Positions 9,699-18,791 of a stretch of 64,000 bases of DNA are shown here, in pieces. Numbering within the stretch: the stretch's first letter is position 1; each line of letters starts with the position of its first letter. The translations under genes and the position numbers were made by a program. Origin of the DNA: Bog-473 sp963788585 (lineage in GTDB: Bacteria; Actinomycetota; Acidimicrobiia; Acidimicrobiales; RAAP-2); assembly GCA_963788585.1 (NCBI GenBank), contig CAWBHA010000006.1, positions 248,001 to 312,000 of the forward strand, given 5' to 3'. The notes under the pieces are model-generated. The model had not been told where the DNA came from. It saw nothing but the letters and a program-made list of their open reading frames with translations, and searched no databases.

Positions 9699-9750
9699 GC
9701 CCCGCAGATATCGGGGTAGAAGAGGCCTGCCCCTCGGAACCGCGCCCGTC

Positions 9751-10590
9751 TCAGCTGTCGTAGAACCCCAACGGGTGCAGACCGACGAGTGTCTGCTCGC
9801 GCGGCGTCCGGGCCCGAGCTACTGCTTCGTCACCCAGCTGGTTGGCCACGGATGTCGGCCGGATTCGTTGCGCGAGGTCGCGACGTCCGTAGTGGCACTG
9901 GACGAACATCCGTCCGGGATCTCCGCTTCGGGGGGGCAACCGCCGGTGCCAGATGTCCGAGACGAAGAGGGCAACGTCGCCTGCCTCGGCTACGACCGGC
10001 ACCGCGCCTCGACCCTCCCACCGAAGATCATCGTCGGCGAGCTGCCGCGAGGGGGGTACTTGCCCTGATATGTGGCTGCCCGGGATGACCCCCGTGGGAC
10101 CCGCTTCGAGCGGGCAATCCCAGAGATAGAGGTGGGCCGCGATCGCGAAAATCGGATAGGGAATTCTCGGGTCCCATGGAACAGTGGGGTCGCGAGGGAC
10201 GTGGGGCCCACCGTCGATGTGCCAAAAGCGTCCGAGATGCTGGTTCTCGCCGGATTCTTGCCGCCACGCCGTATTCGCGATGACGTGACAGTCCTCTCCG
10301 ATGAGTGGCTCGACGACCTCGAGGATCCGGGGGCTTCCAATGGCCTGCTGGACAAGGCTGCTCCGGTTGAGCATCTCGTGACGAAAGGGGGCGGAGAGCT
10401 CGGGCGGATCTCCCCGCTCATCGGGCGGATACTCGTCGAAGACCCGTTCGACATCGGCGCGGAGCCCAGCGAGCTCCTCCCCGGCGAAGACGCCAGGGAG
10501 GACGACGTATCCCTCTGCCTGGAGGCTCTCTACCGCTGAGGGTACGGGTCCCGGGCGGAGCGAGAAATATCCGGACTTCCGAGTGAGCAT
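9751..10590 (-). CDS. Phytanoyl-CoA dioxygenase (PhyH) family protein
   Basis: 279 residues from the ATG at 10590. The double-stranded beta-helix Fe(II)/2-oxoglutarate fold is shown by the H-x-D ligands in FWHIDGG (His124, Asp126), the distal His in DIWHRRLPP (His215) and a 2-oxoglutarate-binding Arg in GRMFVQ (Arg227). The N-terminal QAEGYVVLPGVF is the classic PhyH opening. It is expected to hydroxylate a small molecule in the cytoplasm using 2-oxoglutarate and O2. The substrate is unknown. The frame is open upstream to 10707, but that part does not resemble the family. Confidence 0.85.
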   Translation of the reverse strand: MLTRKSGYFSLRPGPVPSAVESLQAEGYVVLPGVFAGEELAGLRADVERVFDEYPPDERGDPPELSAPFRHEMLNRSSLVQQAIGSPRILEVVEPLIGEDCHVIANTAWRQESGENQHLGRFWHIDGGPHVPRDPTVPWDPRIPYPIFAIAAHLYLWDCPLEAGPTGVIPGSHISGQVPPSRQLADDDLRWEGRGAVPVVAEAGDVALFVSDIWHRRLPPRSGDPGRMFVQCHYGRRDLAQRIRPTSVANQLGDEAVARARTPREQTLVGLHPLGFYDS

Positions 10591-11063
10591 GCACCCGATT
10601 CTGCCGCCAAAGCCCCATGGGATGCACTGCTCAGCCGTTGCGGGCGCATCGAGGCTGATCGCCTGGGCAAGCCGGAGCACCGCGGGCGTGCCCGACGGGT
10701 CCTCCACTCTGCAGCGCGTCGCCTCCTCTTCGGTGTCAGCGGGAGGAGTCCGCCGTCACCATCACGGTCGAGGGCTGACTCTGCCGTCAGGTCCGAGACA
10801 CCGCTTCGGGTTGCCCGATCTGCGTGTTCAGTTCGGCCTCGAGGGACCGGTCGTCAGCTCTGCGGAGGCATCTCCCAGCAGGTCATTGCCGGTACTTCCC
10901 GAACCGGTACCCCGTACGTACCGCGACGCGCATCGAAGCCTCGACCGTTCGGTATCCGACGATTGCGGACTGCCCGAAGGAACGACGGGCTCGATCCTGG
11001 AGCGGCCAGCGCGCACGAACTTGAGGCAGAATATGGTCCCCTGCGAATTCCAGGAGACCATCA
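10591..11063. other. Divergent intergenic region
   Basis: About 470 bases between the minus-strand PhyH gene and the plus-strand Usp gene. It must hold promoters for both. I see no ORF, repeat or strong hairpin. Confidence 0.5.
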
Positions 11064-11525
11064 ATGGTGGAATCCCTAAAGGTCATCATGGCAACGGATG
11101 GATCTGAAGCTGCGATCGACGCGGCGCGACGATCGATGAATTTGCTGCGCCCCCACGCTCATGTCGCGGTCGTCATGGTGATTCCCGAATACGAGGACCC
11201 CCAGGAGGATGCTGGGGGGTTCGAAGGCCCCGTGATCACCGAGAAAGAGGCGGCCGAGGATTGGAAGAAATCGACGGCCGCGGGACAATCCGCCCTCGAT
11301 CGGACGGCGTCGGTGCTCGGGCCTGACGTCGAAGTACGACTCCTCCCAGACGACGAACCGACGGGTACCGTTCTCGTCCGAGTTGCCCACGAGATGAACG
11401 CAGACGTGCTGGTGATCGGTTCCTCAGGCAAGAACTGGTTGCGCCGACATCTCGGTGGCTCCGTCAGCGACTACGTCGCGCATCATGCTCCGTGTCCCGT
11501 GATGCTGATCCGCCACGACCACTGA
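11064..11525 (+). CDS. Universal stress protein (UspA family), ATP-binding type
   Basis: 153 residues, a single Usp domain. The ATP-binding motif G-x2-G-x9-G-S is intact at Gly119, Gly122, Gly132 and Ser133 (IGSSGKNWLRRHLGGSVSDY). The N-terminal strand VIMATDGSEAA carries the conserved Asp. Usp proteins bind ATP in the cytoplasm and are induced by stress; the precise role is not known. It stands alone with its own upstream region. Confidence 0.9.
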   Translation: MVESLKVIMATDGSEAAIDAARRSMNLLRPHAHVAVVMVIPEYEDPQEDAGGFEGPVITEKEAAEDWKKSTAAGQSALDRTASVLGPDVEVRLLPDDEPTGTVLVRVAHEMNADVLVIGSSGKNWLRRHLGGSVSDYVAHHAPCPVMLIRHDH

Positions 11526-11860
11526 AGTCGGTGGGCACCTGCGGGCCGCGTGAACCACTCGGGTCAACGGCCATCCACACACAGCTCTTCGGGAGGACGC
11601 CTGCTGGCCCGTCCTGACACTCTCCCGTCGGTCGTGCGTCGTCACTCTGGTTGGCTCGGTACCGGTGCGGGGAAGGTCGCACTGACCGCAGCCTGACTCG
11701 AAACGCAATGGCTACCCGTTTGCGGCACCTTCCGTCTGTCCAGCGTTTGGTTTGTCCAGCAATCGCCAGGAGAACGTGTTCAGGGTTCGGCTTGGCGGGA
11801 GCAATCGGAAGAAGACACTGTCGCTAGTATTCGGCGCACGCCGCAGCTGTCGGCGGAAGG
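11526..11860. other. Intergenic, nothing recognised
   Basis: 335 bases between the Usp gene and the GT39-like gene. I see no ORF of family character, no repeat and no clear hairpin. Confidence 0.5.
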
Positions 11861-13165
11861 GTGATGAAGCTGGTACAGACCGAATCTGAGCTCGACTCCG
11901 GACGGCGGGACGCGGTGGGGGGACAGCATGACTGGGCGATCCCGGCGTTGCTTGTCGGATGCGCATTTGGCTTCCGCGTGCTGCTTGGCTCCGTCTTCAC
12001 CTACTACGGCGGCGACGCACCCGGCTACACGATCGTCGGGAGAAATCTCGCTGCGGGCCATGGGTACAGCGTCGCTACCCACGCTCCCTATTTGGCAACG
12101 GACATCCGTCTGCCGGGCTACCCGGCGTTGTTGGCTCTCGCGTTCTCCGTCAGCAGCTCCCAGTGGGCGGTCATCCTGCTGAATGCGCTGCTCGGAGCGA
12201 TCAGTACGTTGCTGGTCTGGTACATCGCCCGGGGTCTACATCTGACACGGGCCGTGGCGCTGTGGTCGACGGGGCTCGCCGCTTTCTGTATTGCGACTGC
12301 GTCGTTCGCGGGGATCGCCCAATCCGAGAACCTGTCGGTTCCCGCTGTGTTGGCCCTCGTCTACTTCGTGTTGATCAAACCACCTCGAACCGTCCTTCTG
12401 CTCTTCGTCTTCGGCAGCCTTTTGGCCTGCGCGGCGGCCCTGACGCGCGACGAACTCGTGCTCTTTGTGATCTTGACGGCCATCGTGGCGGCCCATCGGG
12501 CCAAGCTCAGGGTCATTGGCACCGTTCTGCTGGTCGCGTGTTTCGTGCTCGGACCCGGAGCCTGGGTCATCCGCAACCAGATCCAAGTCCATCGGACCGA
12601 GTTGGTCGATTCGTTGATGTCCGATTCTGTCGTGGTGGCCACGCTCAACGGACAGAACTTCTCGGCCCCGCTATACGTCCGATCGCAGAACATGGCGTTT
12701 GATCCGCGTACGACTCAGGCCCAACGAGCTCAGTTCCATCAGCAGGTCTACGCCTACGCAAAGCACATGATTCTGCACGAGCCCTTCACCGTGGCGGAGC
12801 AGCAAGCGACGTATTACCTGGAAGCTTTCTTCCCTGTCCCGATCTACGGCGTGACCTATACCAGCTCACTCCTGTTCTTGGAGCGCATGGCCTGGTCGGT
12901 CCTCCTTCTGGTCGAGTACGCCTTTGCCACGGTCACCGCGGTGAAGTGGTGGCGGATCGGACGCCGCAAGGACATCGTGTCGATTGGTCTCTTTCCGGCA
13001 TTTATCGCGGCGTTCATGGTGTTCATCGATCCGCAGCCCCGGTTCTGGCTCCCCTCGGTTTTGCTGTTGCTTCCCGCCGCGGTGACGGGTGCAGTCGATC
13101 TGGACTATCGCGCGCTTGCCGCCAAGATCACCGCAGTCCCGGGTCCGCCACCCGCGCGTCCATGA
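11861..13165 (+). CDS. GT39/ArnT-like glycosyltransferase membrane protein
   Basis: 434 residues; start GTG 11861 or ATG 11864, just after GGAAGG. It is a multi-pass protein with the GT-C layout. After the first helix comes a loop with YYGGDAPGYTIVGRNL containing the expected acidic residue, then DIRLPGYPALLAL, which is typical of PMT_2/GT39 members (R-x-P-x-Y-P). About nine more membrane segments follow. Such enzymes transfer sugars from polyprenyl-phosphate donors at the outer membrane face; donor and acceptor are unknown. It lies 238 bases upstream of the diguanylate cyclase and is probably a separate unit. Confidence 0.78.
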   Translation: MMKLVQTESELDSGRRDAVGGQHDWAIPALLVGCAFGFRVLLGSVFTYYGGDAPGYTIVGRNLAAGHGYSVATHAPYLATDIRLPGYPALLALAFSVSSSQWAVILLNALLGAISTLLVWYIARGLHLTRAVALWSTGLAAFCIATASFAGIAQSENLSVPAVLALVYFVLIKPPRTVLLLFVFGSLLACAAALTRDELVLFVILTAIVAAHRAKLRVIGTVLLVACFVLGPGAWVIRNQIQVHRTELVDSLMSDSVVVATLNGQNFSAPLYVRSQNMAFDPRTTQAQRAQFHQQVYAYAKHMILHEPFTVAEQQATYYLEAFFPVPIYGVTYTSSLLFLERMAWSVLLLVEYAFATVTAVKWWRIGRRKDIVSIGLFPAFIAAFMVFIDPQPRFWLPSVLLLLPAAVTGAVDLDYRALAAKITAVPGPPPARP

Positions 13166-13403
13166 TGGGCGTTCTTCTCGGCGGTAGGCGGCACCGTCTT
13201 CGGTCGCCAAGGACGTGGTTCTCGCAGTCGCTCAGGAACCACCGAGCGCATGTGGAAACCATCACCAATCGCGAACCACTTCCGGACTTTCAGAGTCACG
13301 GGTTCAGCGAACTCCTCGATCGAACCAATCGCCGACGGATTGGCAACCAGCCCGCAACCAAAGGCTCGTACCATGCCGAGACCGGAATGCGAGGGGGATC
13401 TCG

Positions 13404-14801
13404 ATGGAAGAGCCAATACCGTCGGGCGCCGAGGTCACCGAAGACGATTGGCGTAGCGCTCGCACGAGGACCAGACGGGCTGCCTACATCGGCGGCATAG
13501 TCGGCATCATCGTGGGCCCACTGCTCGGGCTGCTGGCCGTCTACCTGACCTCGCTCACGGCTCCCGGCGGTCCCCGTTATCTGGTTGACGCCATGTGGAT
13601 GGCGGTCCTGGTCGCACCTATGGCGATCATCCTGTCGTTGCGTAGCGTGAGGGAACAGGACAAGAGTGACGGCGTCATCGCCACCCTCGCCCGCCAGTTC
13701 GAGGCCCAGGCACGCGGACAGAAATTCGAGAGCCGCCTGGCAAATGCCTTAGACATGGCCGAGGGGGAACCCGAGGTCGTCCGGGTGATCGAGCGATCCT
13801 TCGGAGCCATCGTGCCCGATGCGCCCATTGAGCTCCTGCTGGCCGACAACAGTCACGCACACCTCCTGCGCATGGCATCGGCCTCGCCGACGGGAGCGCC
13901 GCCGAGTTGTGGAGTGGATTCACCGGATCACTGTCCGGCGGCGCGTCGGGCGCAGGTGCAGCGGTTCTCCGACAGTGAGGAACTCGACGCGTGCCCCAAG
14001 CTCCAGGGCCGACCCGAAGGTGCCATATCTGCCATGTGCGTGCCTGTCTCCATCATGGGTCGTTCAGTCGGGGTCATCCACGTCACCGGTGAACAGCACA
14101 CCGGGTTCTCGGATAACACCGTGCAGGACCTGGAGACCTTGGCCAAGCTGTCCGGCGCCCGGATCGGTCTTCTGCGGGTCATGGCCGAGACCCAGCTCCA
14201 AGCGACCACCGACAGCCTCACGGGCCTGCTGAACCGACGTTCTTTCGAGCAGCGCGTCTCCGCGGTCCGCCACGAGGAATCGCATGTCGTGATCTCCATG
14301 GCCGATCTGGACCACTTCAAGCTCCTCAACGACAGCTACGGGCACGAGACCGGCGACCGGGCGCTGCGATTGTTCGCCCAGGTTCTGCGAGAATCGCTGC
14401 GGGCCCAAGACCTTGTGTGCCGTCATGGCGGGGAGGAGTTCGCCATCGCGATCCCGGGGTGCGGCATCGACAAAGCACGCGAGATCCTCGAAGCAGCGCA
14501 GAGTCGACTCGAGGCTGCCACGGTCGTGGCCGGTCTCCCGAAGTTCACGGTGAGTTTCGGAGTCATTCAGGCCGACCCGAAAGACGATCTCCCGACCATA
14601 CTCAGCCGAGCCGACACCGCGCTGTTCCGGGCCAAGCGCGAGGGTCGCGACAGAGTGGTTGTTCTCGACGGCGATGTCCAACAGTCCCCTGTCAGCAACG
14701 ACACTTCAGAGATCCTGAGTAACGGCAACGTCCGCGTGCTGAACGGCAGAAGCGGGCTCGAACTCTCGGGCGACGATCTCGTTTTGGAGGAACACCGGTA
14801 G
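13404..14801 (+). CDS. Membrane-anchored diguanylate cyclase with GAF and GGDEF domains
   Basis: 465 residues from ATG 13404, preceded by GAGGGGG at six bases. There are two membrane segments at about 28-50 and 60-78, a short coiled stretch, a GAF-like domain at about 110-265 with several Cys residues, and a GGDEF domain from about 275. The active-site loop reads GGEEF (342-346), a catalytically competent variant, and an inhibitory-site RxxD (333-336) lies five residues before it. It should make cyclic di-GMP from GTP at the membrane, with product inhibition. The Cys-rich GAF (CGVDSPDHC, CPKL) may sense redox or metal; that is inference. Confidence 0.9.
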   Translation: MEEPIPSGAEVTEDDWRSARTRTRRAAYIGGIVGIIVGPLLGLLAVYLTSLTAPGGPRYLVDAMWMAVLVAPMAIILSLRSVREQDKSDGVIATLARQFEAQARGQKFESRLANALDMAEGEPEVVRVIERSFGAIVPDAPIELLLADNSHAHLLRMASASPTGAPPSCGVDSPDHCPAARRAQVQRFSDSEELDACPKLQGRPEGAISAMCVPVSIMGRSVGVIHVTGEQHTGFSDNTVQDLETLAKLSGARIGLLRVMAETQLQATTDSLTGLLNRRSFEQRVSAVRHEESHVVISMADLDHFKLLNDSYGHETGDRALRLFAQVLRESLRAQDLVCRHGGEEFAIAIPGCGIDKAREILEAAQSRLEAATVVAGLPKFTVSFGVIQADPKDDLPTILSRADTALFRAKREGRDRVVVLDGDVQQSPVSNDTSEILSNGNVRVLNGRSGLELSGDDLVLEEHR

Positions 14802-15003
14802 CCGGAGCACATCTGCGGGTGTGACCGATCAAGCGGGTAGAATCGAAAGCGTCGCGAGGTTTGCGGGGTCCGAACCGATCGCCATTTCCTGTCCGCTTGT
14901 CGCTTCTCAGCGCTTCAAATGGGTCGCGTTGCCAAGAGAACACTCCTCCGCCATGACTCGCTGGAGAACATTGGTGTCCGAGGACCGATCGCCACCGCAT
15001 TTC

Positions 15004-15225
15004 CTACCTGCCGTGCCTGTAGCGACGTACTACTCCGCTTCCGAACCACGCCAGCCCTCCTGTGAGTGCCGCAACGAGAACAATGATCCAGAGCGACCAC
15101 ACGAAGTGCCAGAGCAAGAAGTGGACCCGGATCTTCTCAGTGTTCTGAATCATGAACACGACAAGCGCCGCTATTCCAATGAGCGAAACGATGACCCCGC
15201 CGCCGATCCGACCCCCACGAGGCAT
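15004..15225 (-). CDS. LapA/DUF1049-type small membrane protein
   Basis: 73 residues from ATG 15225 with AGGGAG seven bases upstream. Two membrane segments (residues 8-26 and 40-60) surround the short signature FMIQNTEKIRVHFL(L)W, which is typical of the LapA/DUF1049 domain. In Gram-negatives LapA takes part in envelope assembly; in Actinobacteria the family is uncharacterised. A longer in-frame extension exists upstream but lacks family character. Confidence 0.75.
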   Translation of the reverse strand: MPRGGRIGGGVIVSLIGIAALVVFMIQNTEKIRVHFLLWHFVWSLWIIVLVAALTGGLAWFGSGVVRRYRHGR

Positions 15226-15648
15226 CACGGACTCCCTTGCTCGACCAACCACTTCGTCGCCACAGCGTATCGGCACAGGTTCATCGCTCGAATGCGGCCG
15301 GTGGGACGCGCCAGGACTTCTGACGCTGGCCGCGCACCGTCCCCGGCAGCGACAACCGGCTTCGTCCCGTCGTCTGTGCTTGCCGAGCCCGTCCGCCCGG
15401 CAAACTCCTTTAGGTTCTGGACGGTCCCGTCCGATACATGACTCATGTCGCTTCGCGCGAAGGCGGTTTCGCTGGTTTTGCGGGTCGTCGAGTGTCCGCA
15501 ATGCCGGAAGGAGGACGCCCGCAGAACGAATGAGAACGCATCCGCTTCTGACGGACAATTGGAGGCTCTGGGCGAGTTGGCAGCCACCCGTCGAAGCGCC
15601 TGAGGTCGCGATTGACCGCTCCGCCTTTGCATCCTCTAGCGTTTCACC
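15226..15648. other. Divergent intergenic region, nothing recognised
   Basis: About 420 bases between the minus-strand LapA-like gene and the plus-strand NUDIX gene. Open frames here lack family character. It should carry both promoters. Confidence 0.45.
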
Positions 15649-16113
15649 ATGCCCATGTCCGATTACGTGAGGCGGGTCCGCGAGCTGATCGGGAAGGAAC
15701 TGCTGCTCTTGCCTTCGGTCAGCGTGCTCGTTCAGGACGAGGATGACCGTCTTATGCTCGTCCAACACGCTGACTCTGGCCTTTGGGGCCTCATCGGCGG
15801 AGCCGTGGAGGTCGATGAGCGTCCGGATGAGGCCGCCATCCGCGAGACCGAAGAAGAGACCGGGCTGCGCGTCGAGCTGACCCGTCTCGTCACCACGCTC
15901 GGAGGCCCGCGGTATCGAGTCACGTATCCCAACGGCGACGAGGCCGCGTACGTCACCATCGTCTACGAGGCGCAGGTCTCAGGAGGCGTGCAGAAGCCAG
16001 ACGGCGACGAGGTTCTCGACCTGGGTTGGTTCGGGCGCAAGGACCTCGGGAAGATAGAACTCGGCACGATCGCCCAGGCCACACTGGAAGAACTGAGCTG
16101 GCTGGCCGCGTGA
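15649..16113 (+). CDS. NUDIX hydrolase
   Basis: 154 residues. The Nudix box is complete: G51-x5-E57-x7-R65-E-T-E-E-E-T-G72. Family enzymes hydrolyse nucleoside diphosphates linked to another group, using divalent metal held by the Glu residues of the box. The preceding strand VSVLVQDEDDRLMLVQH is typical. The substrate is not predictable. A VOC-family gene follows 50 bases downstream in the same direction and may be co-transcribed. Confidence 0.9.
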   Translation: MPMSDYVRRVRELIGKELLLLPSVSVLVQDEDDRLMLVQHADSGLWGLIGGAVEVDERPDEAAIRETEEETGLRVELTRLVTTLGGPRYRVTYPNGDEAAYVTIVYEAQVSGGVQKPDGDEVLDLGWFGRKDLGKIELGTIAQATLEELSWLAA

Positions 16114-16163
16114 GAGATCCGAAGATCGGAGCAGACCGTCTTGTTGCGCCCTAGGTTCGCACG

Positions 16164-16508
16164 ATGACGGCGTTCATCAAATACGTCACGTTCGATTGTG
16201 CCGATCCACGGCGGCTCTCGGCCTTCTGGTCTGAGGTGACCGGTTACCAACCCGTAGCCGAGGAAGATGATTTTGCGGCACTCGCTGCCCCCGATCAGCG
16301 CGGAGTTCGAGGGATCTTGTTCTGGAGAGTTCCCGAACCGAAGACCGCAAAGAGCCGAATGCACGTTGACCTGGCCACCAAGAACCCAGAACGCGAGATC
16401 GCGCGGCTCGTCGCTCTCGGTGCAACGAAGGTGGAATACCGAGAGGGCAACGACGCTCGCTGGACGGTCATGTTGGACCCAGAGGGAAATGAATTCTGCA
16501 TGGGGTGA
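16164..16508 (+). CDS. VOC-family (glyoxalase-like) protein
   Basis: 114 residues covering one glyoxalase-like domain (Glyoxalase_6 type): start IKYVTFDCADPRRLSAFWSEVTGY, middle MHVDLATKN, end MLDPEGNEFCMG, where the Glu of GNEF is a usual metal ligand. VOC proteins serve as isomerases, dioxygenases or resistance-binding proteins; the role here is unknown. It follows the NUDIX gene closely. Confidence 0.85.
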   Translation: MTAFIKYVTFDCADPRRLSAFWSEVTGYQPVAEEDDFAALAAPDQRGVRGILFWRVPEPKTAKSRMHVDLATKNPEREIARLVALGATKVEYREGNDARWTVMLDPEGNEFCMG

Positions 16509-16794
16509 ATCGCCGTCGTGCCCGCCGGGGGTCTCACAGTCACTCAGGCCTCCCCGTCCCGGCGACCCGTACCCGTGACACAGCTTCATCGCGGCGCCCG
16601 GCCGCCTGCCGGCCATGTGACGTTTACGCGAACTCATCGACAGGCAGTCGATCTCTGACGGGCAACGTCGCATGATTGCGAATTCTCGAAGCCCGACAGC
16701 AACCAATTCACTTCACAGGAAGGTTTATATAGAGCTGCGCAAAAAAAGGGGGCGTACATCTCGTGAACAGCAGCAGCCGGCTGCAGGTCCCGTT

Positions 16795-17823
16795 GTGACG
16801 CGTCGCAGGTCGATTCGCACGCTCGTCTCGGCGATGGTCGTGTGGTCAGCCATCTTCGCAATTCTTGTCCTGGGAGGTCATGAGGACATGACACCAGCGC
16901 ACACTGTGTCCGGCGCCGGGTCAATCAGCACATGGCCTCCAGCCATGACGTCGCCACCAGCAACGGCATCGCCTCGATCTTCGACCCTGCCACCGGCCAC
17001 CTCAGTGCCTCGATCTTCAACCCTGCCACCGGCCACCTCAGTGCCTCGATCTCAGGCAGACCCCTCCACGTCGCCTCCAGCCACGGACGCACCGTCTCGC
17101 GCGGTCATCGTGCTCCCCCTCCGTACTCCCCTGGCGATGAACCCAAGTCTCGCACCGGCTTCGCCTCCTGCTGCGACCTCGAGCGCCCTGTCGGGAAGCT
17201 TGGCGCCGGGAGCCCCCGCCGACTCGGCTTCGGTCGCCCAGGAGGTTGCCCCAGCGCTCGCCGACGTCGACGCAACCGAGCCGGGAGGCGCCATGCAAGC
17301 AGGATCAGGCATGGTCCTGACCGCAACGGGAGAGGTGCTCACGAACGACCACGTCGTCAGCGGTGCAGATCAGGTTGCAGTTCGGGATGTGGGAAACGGC
17401 CAGACGTACGCTGCGACGGTCGCCGGCACCGATCCGAGCGATGACGTCGCGGTCCTCCAGCTCGCCGGAGCACGTGGGCTCCAGACGATCAATGCCGCGA
17501 ATCCTTCCACCGTTATGGGCGGAGAAGGCATCGTCGGCATCGGCAACGCAAAGGGTGTCGGAGGAGCCCCGAGCTACGCCGGAGGATTCGTCACCGCTCT
17601 CAGTCAGGACATCACCGCCACGGACCCGATTGATGGAGGAACCGAGTACCTGAACGGCACGATTGAGACGAATGCCCAACTGATACCGGGCGATTCGGGC
17701 GGGCCTCTGGTCGACAGCAATGGGCGCGTGATTGCCATGGACACCGCGGTCTCCACAGACGGCGGCTACGCCATCCCCATCCAAGAGGTGCTTGCTGTTG
17801 CGAATCAACTCGTGGGTAGCTGA
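16795..17823 (+). CDS. Secreted/anchored trypsin-like serine protease (HtrA-like, no PDZ)
   Basis: 342 residues from a GTG at 16795 in front of the signal-anchor segment (about 7-27); the frame is open from 16672, so the start is uncertain. A Pro/Ser/Thr linker (about 40-140) contains two direct 12-residue repeats. The chymotrypsin-fold domain then carries the triad His186 (TNDHVVSG), Asp217 (SDDVAVLQL) and Ser301 (PGDSGGPLVD). It ends shortly after GGYAIPIQEV, with no PDZ domain, unlike full-length HtrA. It is expected to act outside the membrane. Confidence 0.82.
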   Translation: MTRRRSIRTLVSAMVVWSAIFAILVLGGHEDMTPAHTVSGAGSISTWPPAMTSPPATASPRSSTLPPATSVPRSSTLPPATSVPRSQADPSTSPPATDAPSRAVIVLPLRTPLAMNPSLAPASPPAATSSALSGSLAPGAPADSASVAQEVAPALADVDATEPGGAMQAGSGMVLTATGEVLTNDHVVSGADQVAVRDVGNGQTYAATVAGTDPSDDVAVLQLAGARGLQTINAANPSTVMGGEGIVGIGNAKGVGGAPSYAGGFVTALSQDITATDPIDGGTEYLNGTIETNAQLIPGDSGGPLVDSNGRVIAMDTAVSTDGGYAIPIQEVLAVANQLVGS

Positions 17824-17973
17824 TCGACACCTCCTCCGCGTTGCAGGTTCGTCTACGCAATCGCCCTGAGGCATGACGACGACTGAGCAGGGGCAACCCG
17901 ATTGCGTTGCAGCTTCGGTCGTGCTCGCCCGCGCGTGGGAGCCTTCGACTCTGGTGCCGAACGGAGGTGGGCC

Positions 17974-18359
17974 ATGCGACCTTCGAGGGTCTTCCTCGTC
18001 GCAGCCGCGCTGTCGCTGGCCCCGGCTTTGCGCGCCCTGTCGACGCACGTCGCGGGGGCCCAGCCTCCGAGCACGGACGCCGTGGTTCCCTCTCCCGGCG
18101 CCACGGATTCGAGTACACAAGTCGGGCTTGACGCCGCCGCCTCCGCGGGAGCGACCCAAGTCAAGTTCGAACTTCCCGGAGGCAGCCTGAACGACTAGGT
18201 GATCGCGCCGGTCACTCCCACCATCTCTGGCTGGGTCGCGCGGTGAAACGGCACCGGCGTCGCCAGTGACGCCGCCACGCTCCAAAGCCGGCCTCAGGTG
18301 CAGAAGCGGTCAGCCCCACCATCTTGGTCAACGTGCAAAACCCCAGTCTTCCGGCTTGA
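17974..18359 (+). pseudogene. Broken secreted Ig-like domain protein
   Basis: A good ribosome site (GGAGGTGG) precedes ATG 17974, and the first 74 residues include a signal peptide and the start of an Ig-like domain (VVPSPGATDSSTQVGLDA, VKFELPGGSLND). A TAG at 18196 stops it. The same frame goes on with family sequence (VIAPVTPTISGWVAR), meets a second stop (TGA 18241) where the family has Trp, and the C-terminal strand (SPTILVNVQNPS) lies in another frame. Two nonsense changes and a frameshift make it a pseudogene of the actinobacterial secreted Ig-like type. Confidence 0.6.
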
Positions 18360-18526
18360 GCGATCGAATTGATTGCGCGCGCGTTGGTATGGCTAAACGT
18401 CCACCGCAGGTTTAGGGCATCCTGATTTCAACTGGGCGTCCGAACCCGGAGCTGGCACAAGGATCCGTCTCGGCTCATCTCTGCCGCCACAGCGGATGGC
18501 ACGAGCGCGGGTTATAAGGGCGTCTT

Positions 18527-18540
18527 ACACTGCCCAGTGT
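18527..18540. promoter_or_regulatory. Short palindrome, TetR-operator-like
   Basis: ACACTG and CAGTGT arms around a CC centre form a perfect 6-bp inverted repeat. Sites of this look (TTACACTG-N2-CAGTGT) are common operators of TetR-type regulators. The right arm overlaps the GTG at 18539 of a short ORF. No regulator gene is adjacent in the window. Confidence 0.35.
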
Positions 18541-18703
18541 GACCACCAAGAACCCCTCCGACATCGACTGGGCCGACGTAGCCGCTCGGGCACGGGCCGA
18601 AGTCGGTGACGACCCTGTCGTGCGCTTCAGCGACCACTTACGAAAGGTTGCGATGGCAAACCCAGGACCGTTCTACCCGCGAGGTGCTGATAACGCTGGA
18701 TGA
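18539..18703 (+). CDS. Short hypothetical ORF, 54 aa
   Basis: A GTG start inside the palindrome at 18527-18540 would make the message nearly leaderless. The product is hydrophilic (start TTKNPSDIDWADVAARARAE, later VVRFSDHLRKVA) with good third-position GC. I recognise no family. It could be the N-terminal piece of a truncated regulator or antitoxin. Confidence 0.35.
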   Translation: MTTKNPSDIDWADVAARARAEVGDDPVVRFSDHLRKVAMANPGPFYPRGADNAG

Positions 18704-18791
18704 CCGCCTTCGATTCCGCGTGGTCCGCCTCTAGCTCTCTACGTCGAATGAACGCAGTAGAAAAGGTTGATCATCGAGTCATTCCGGGTTC

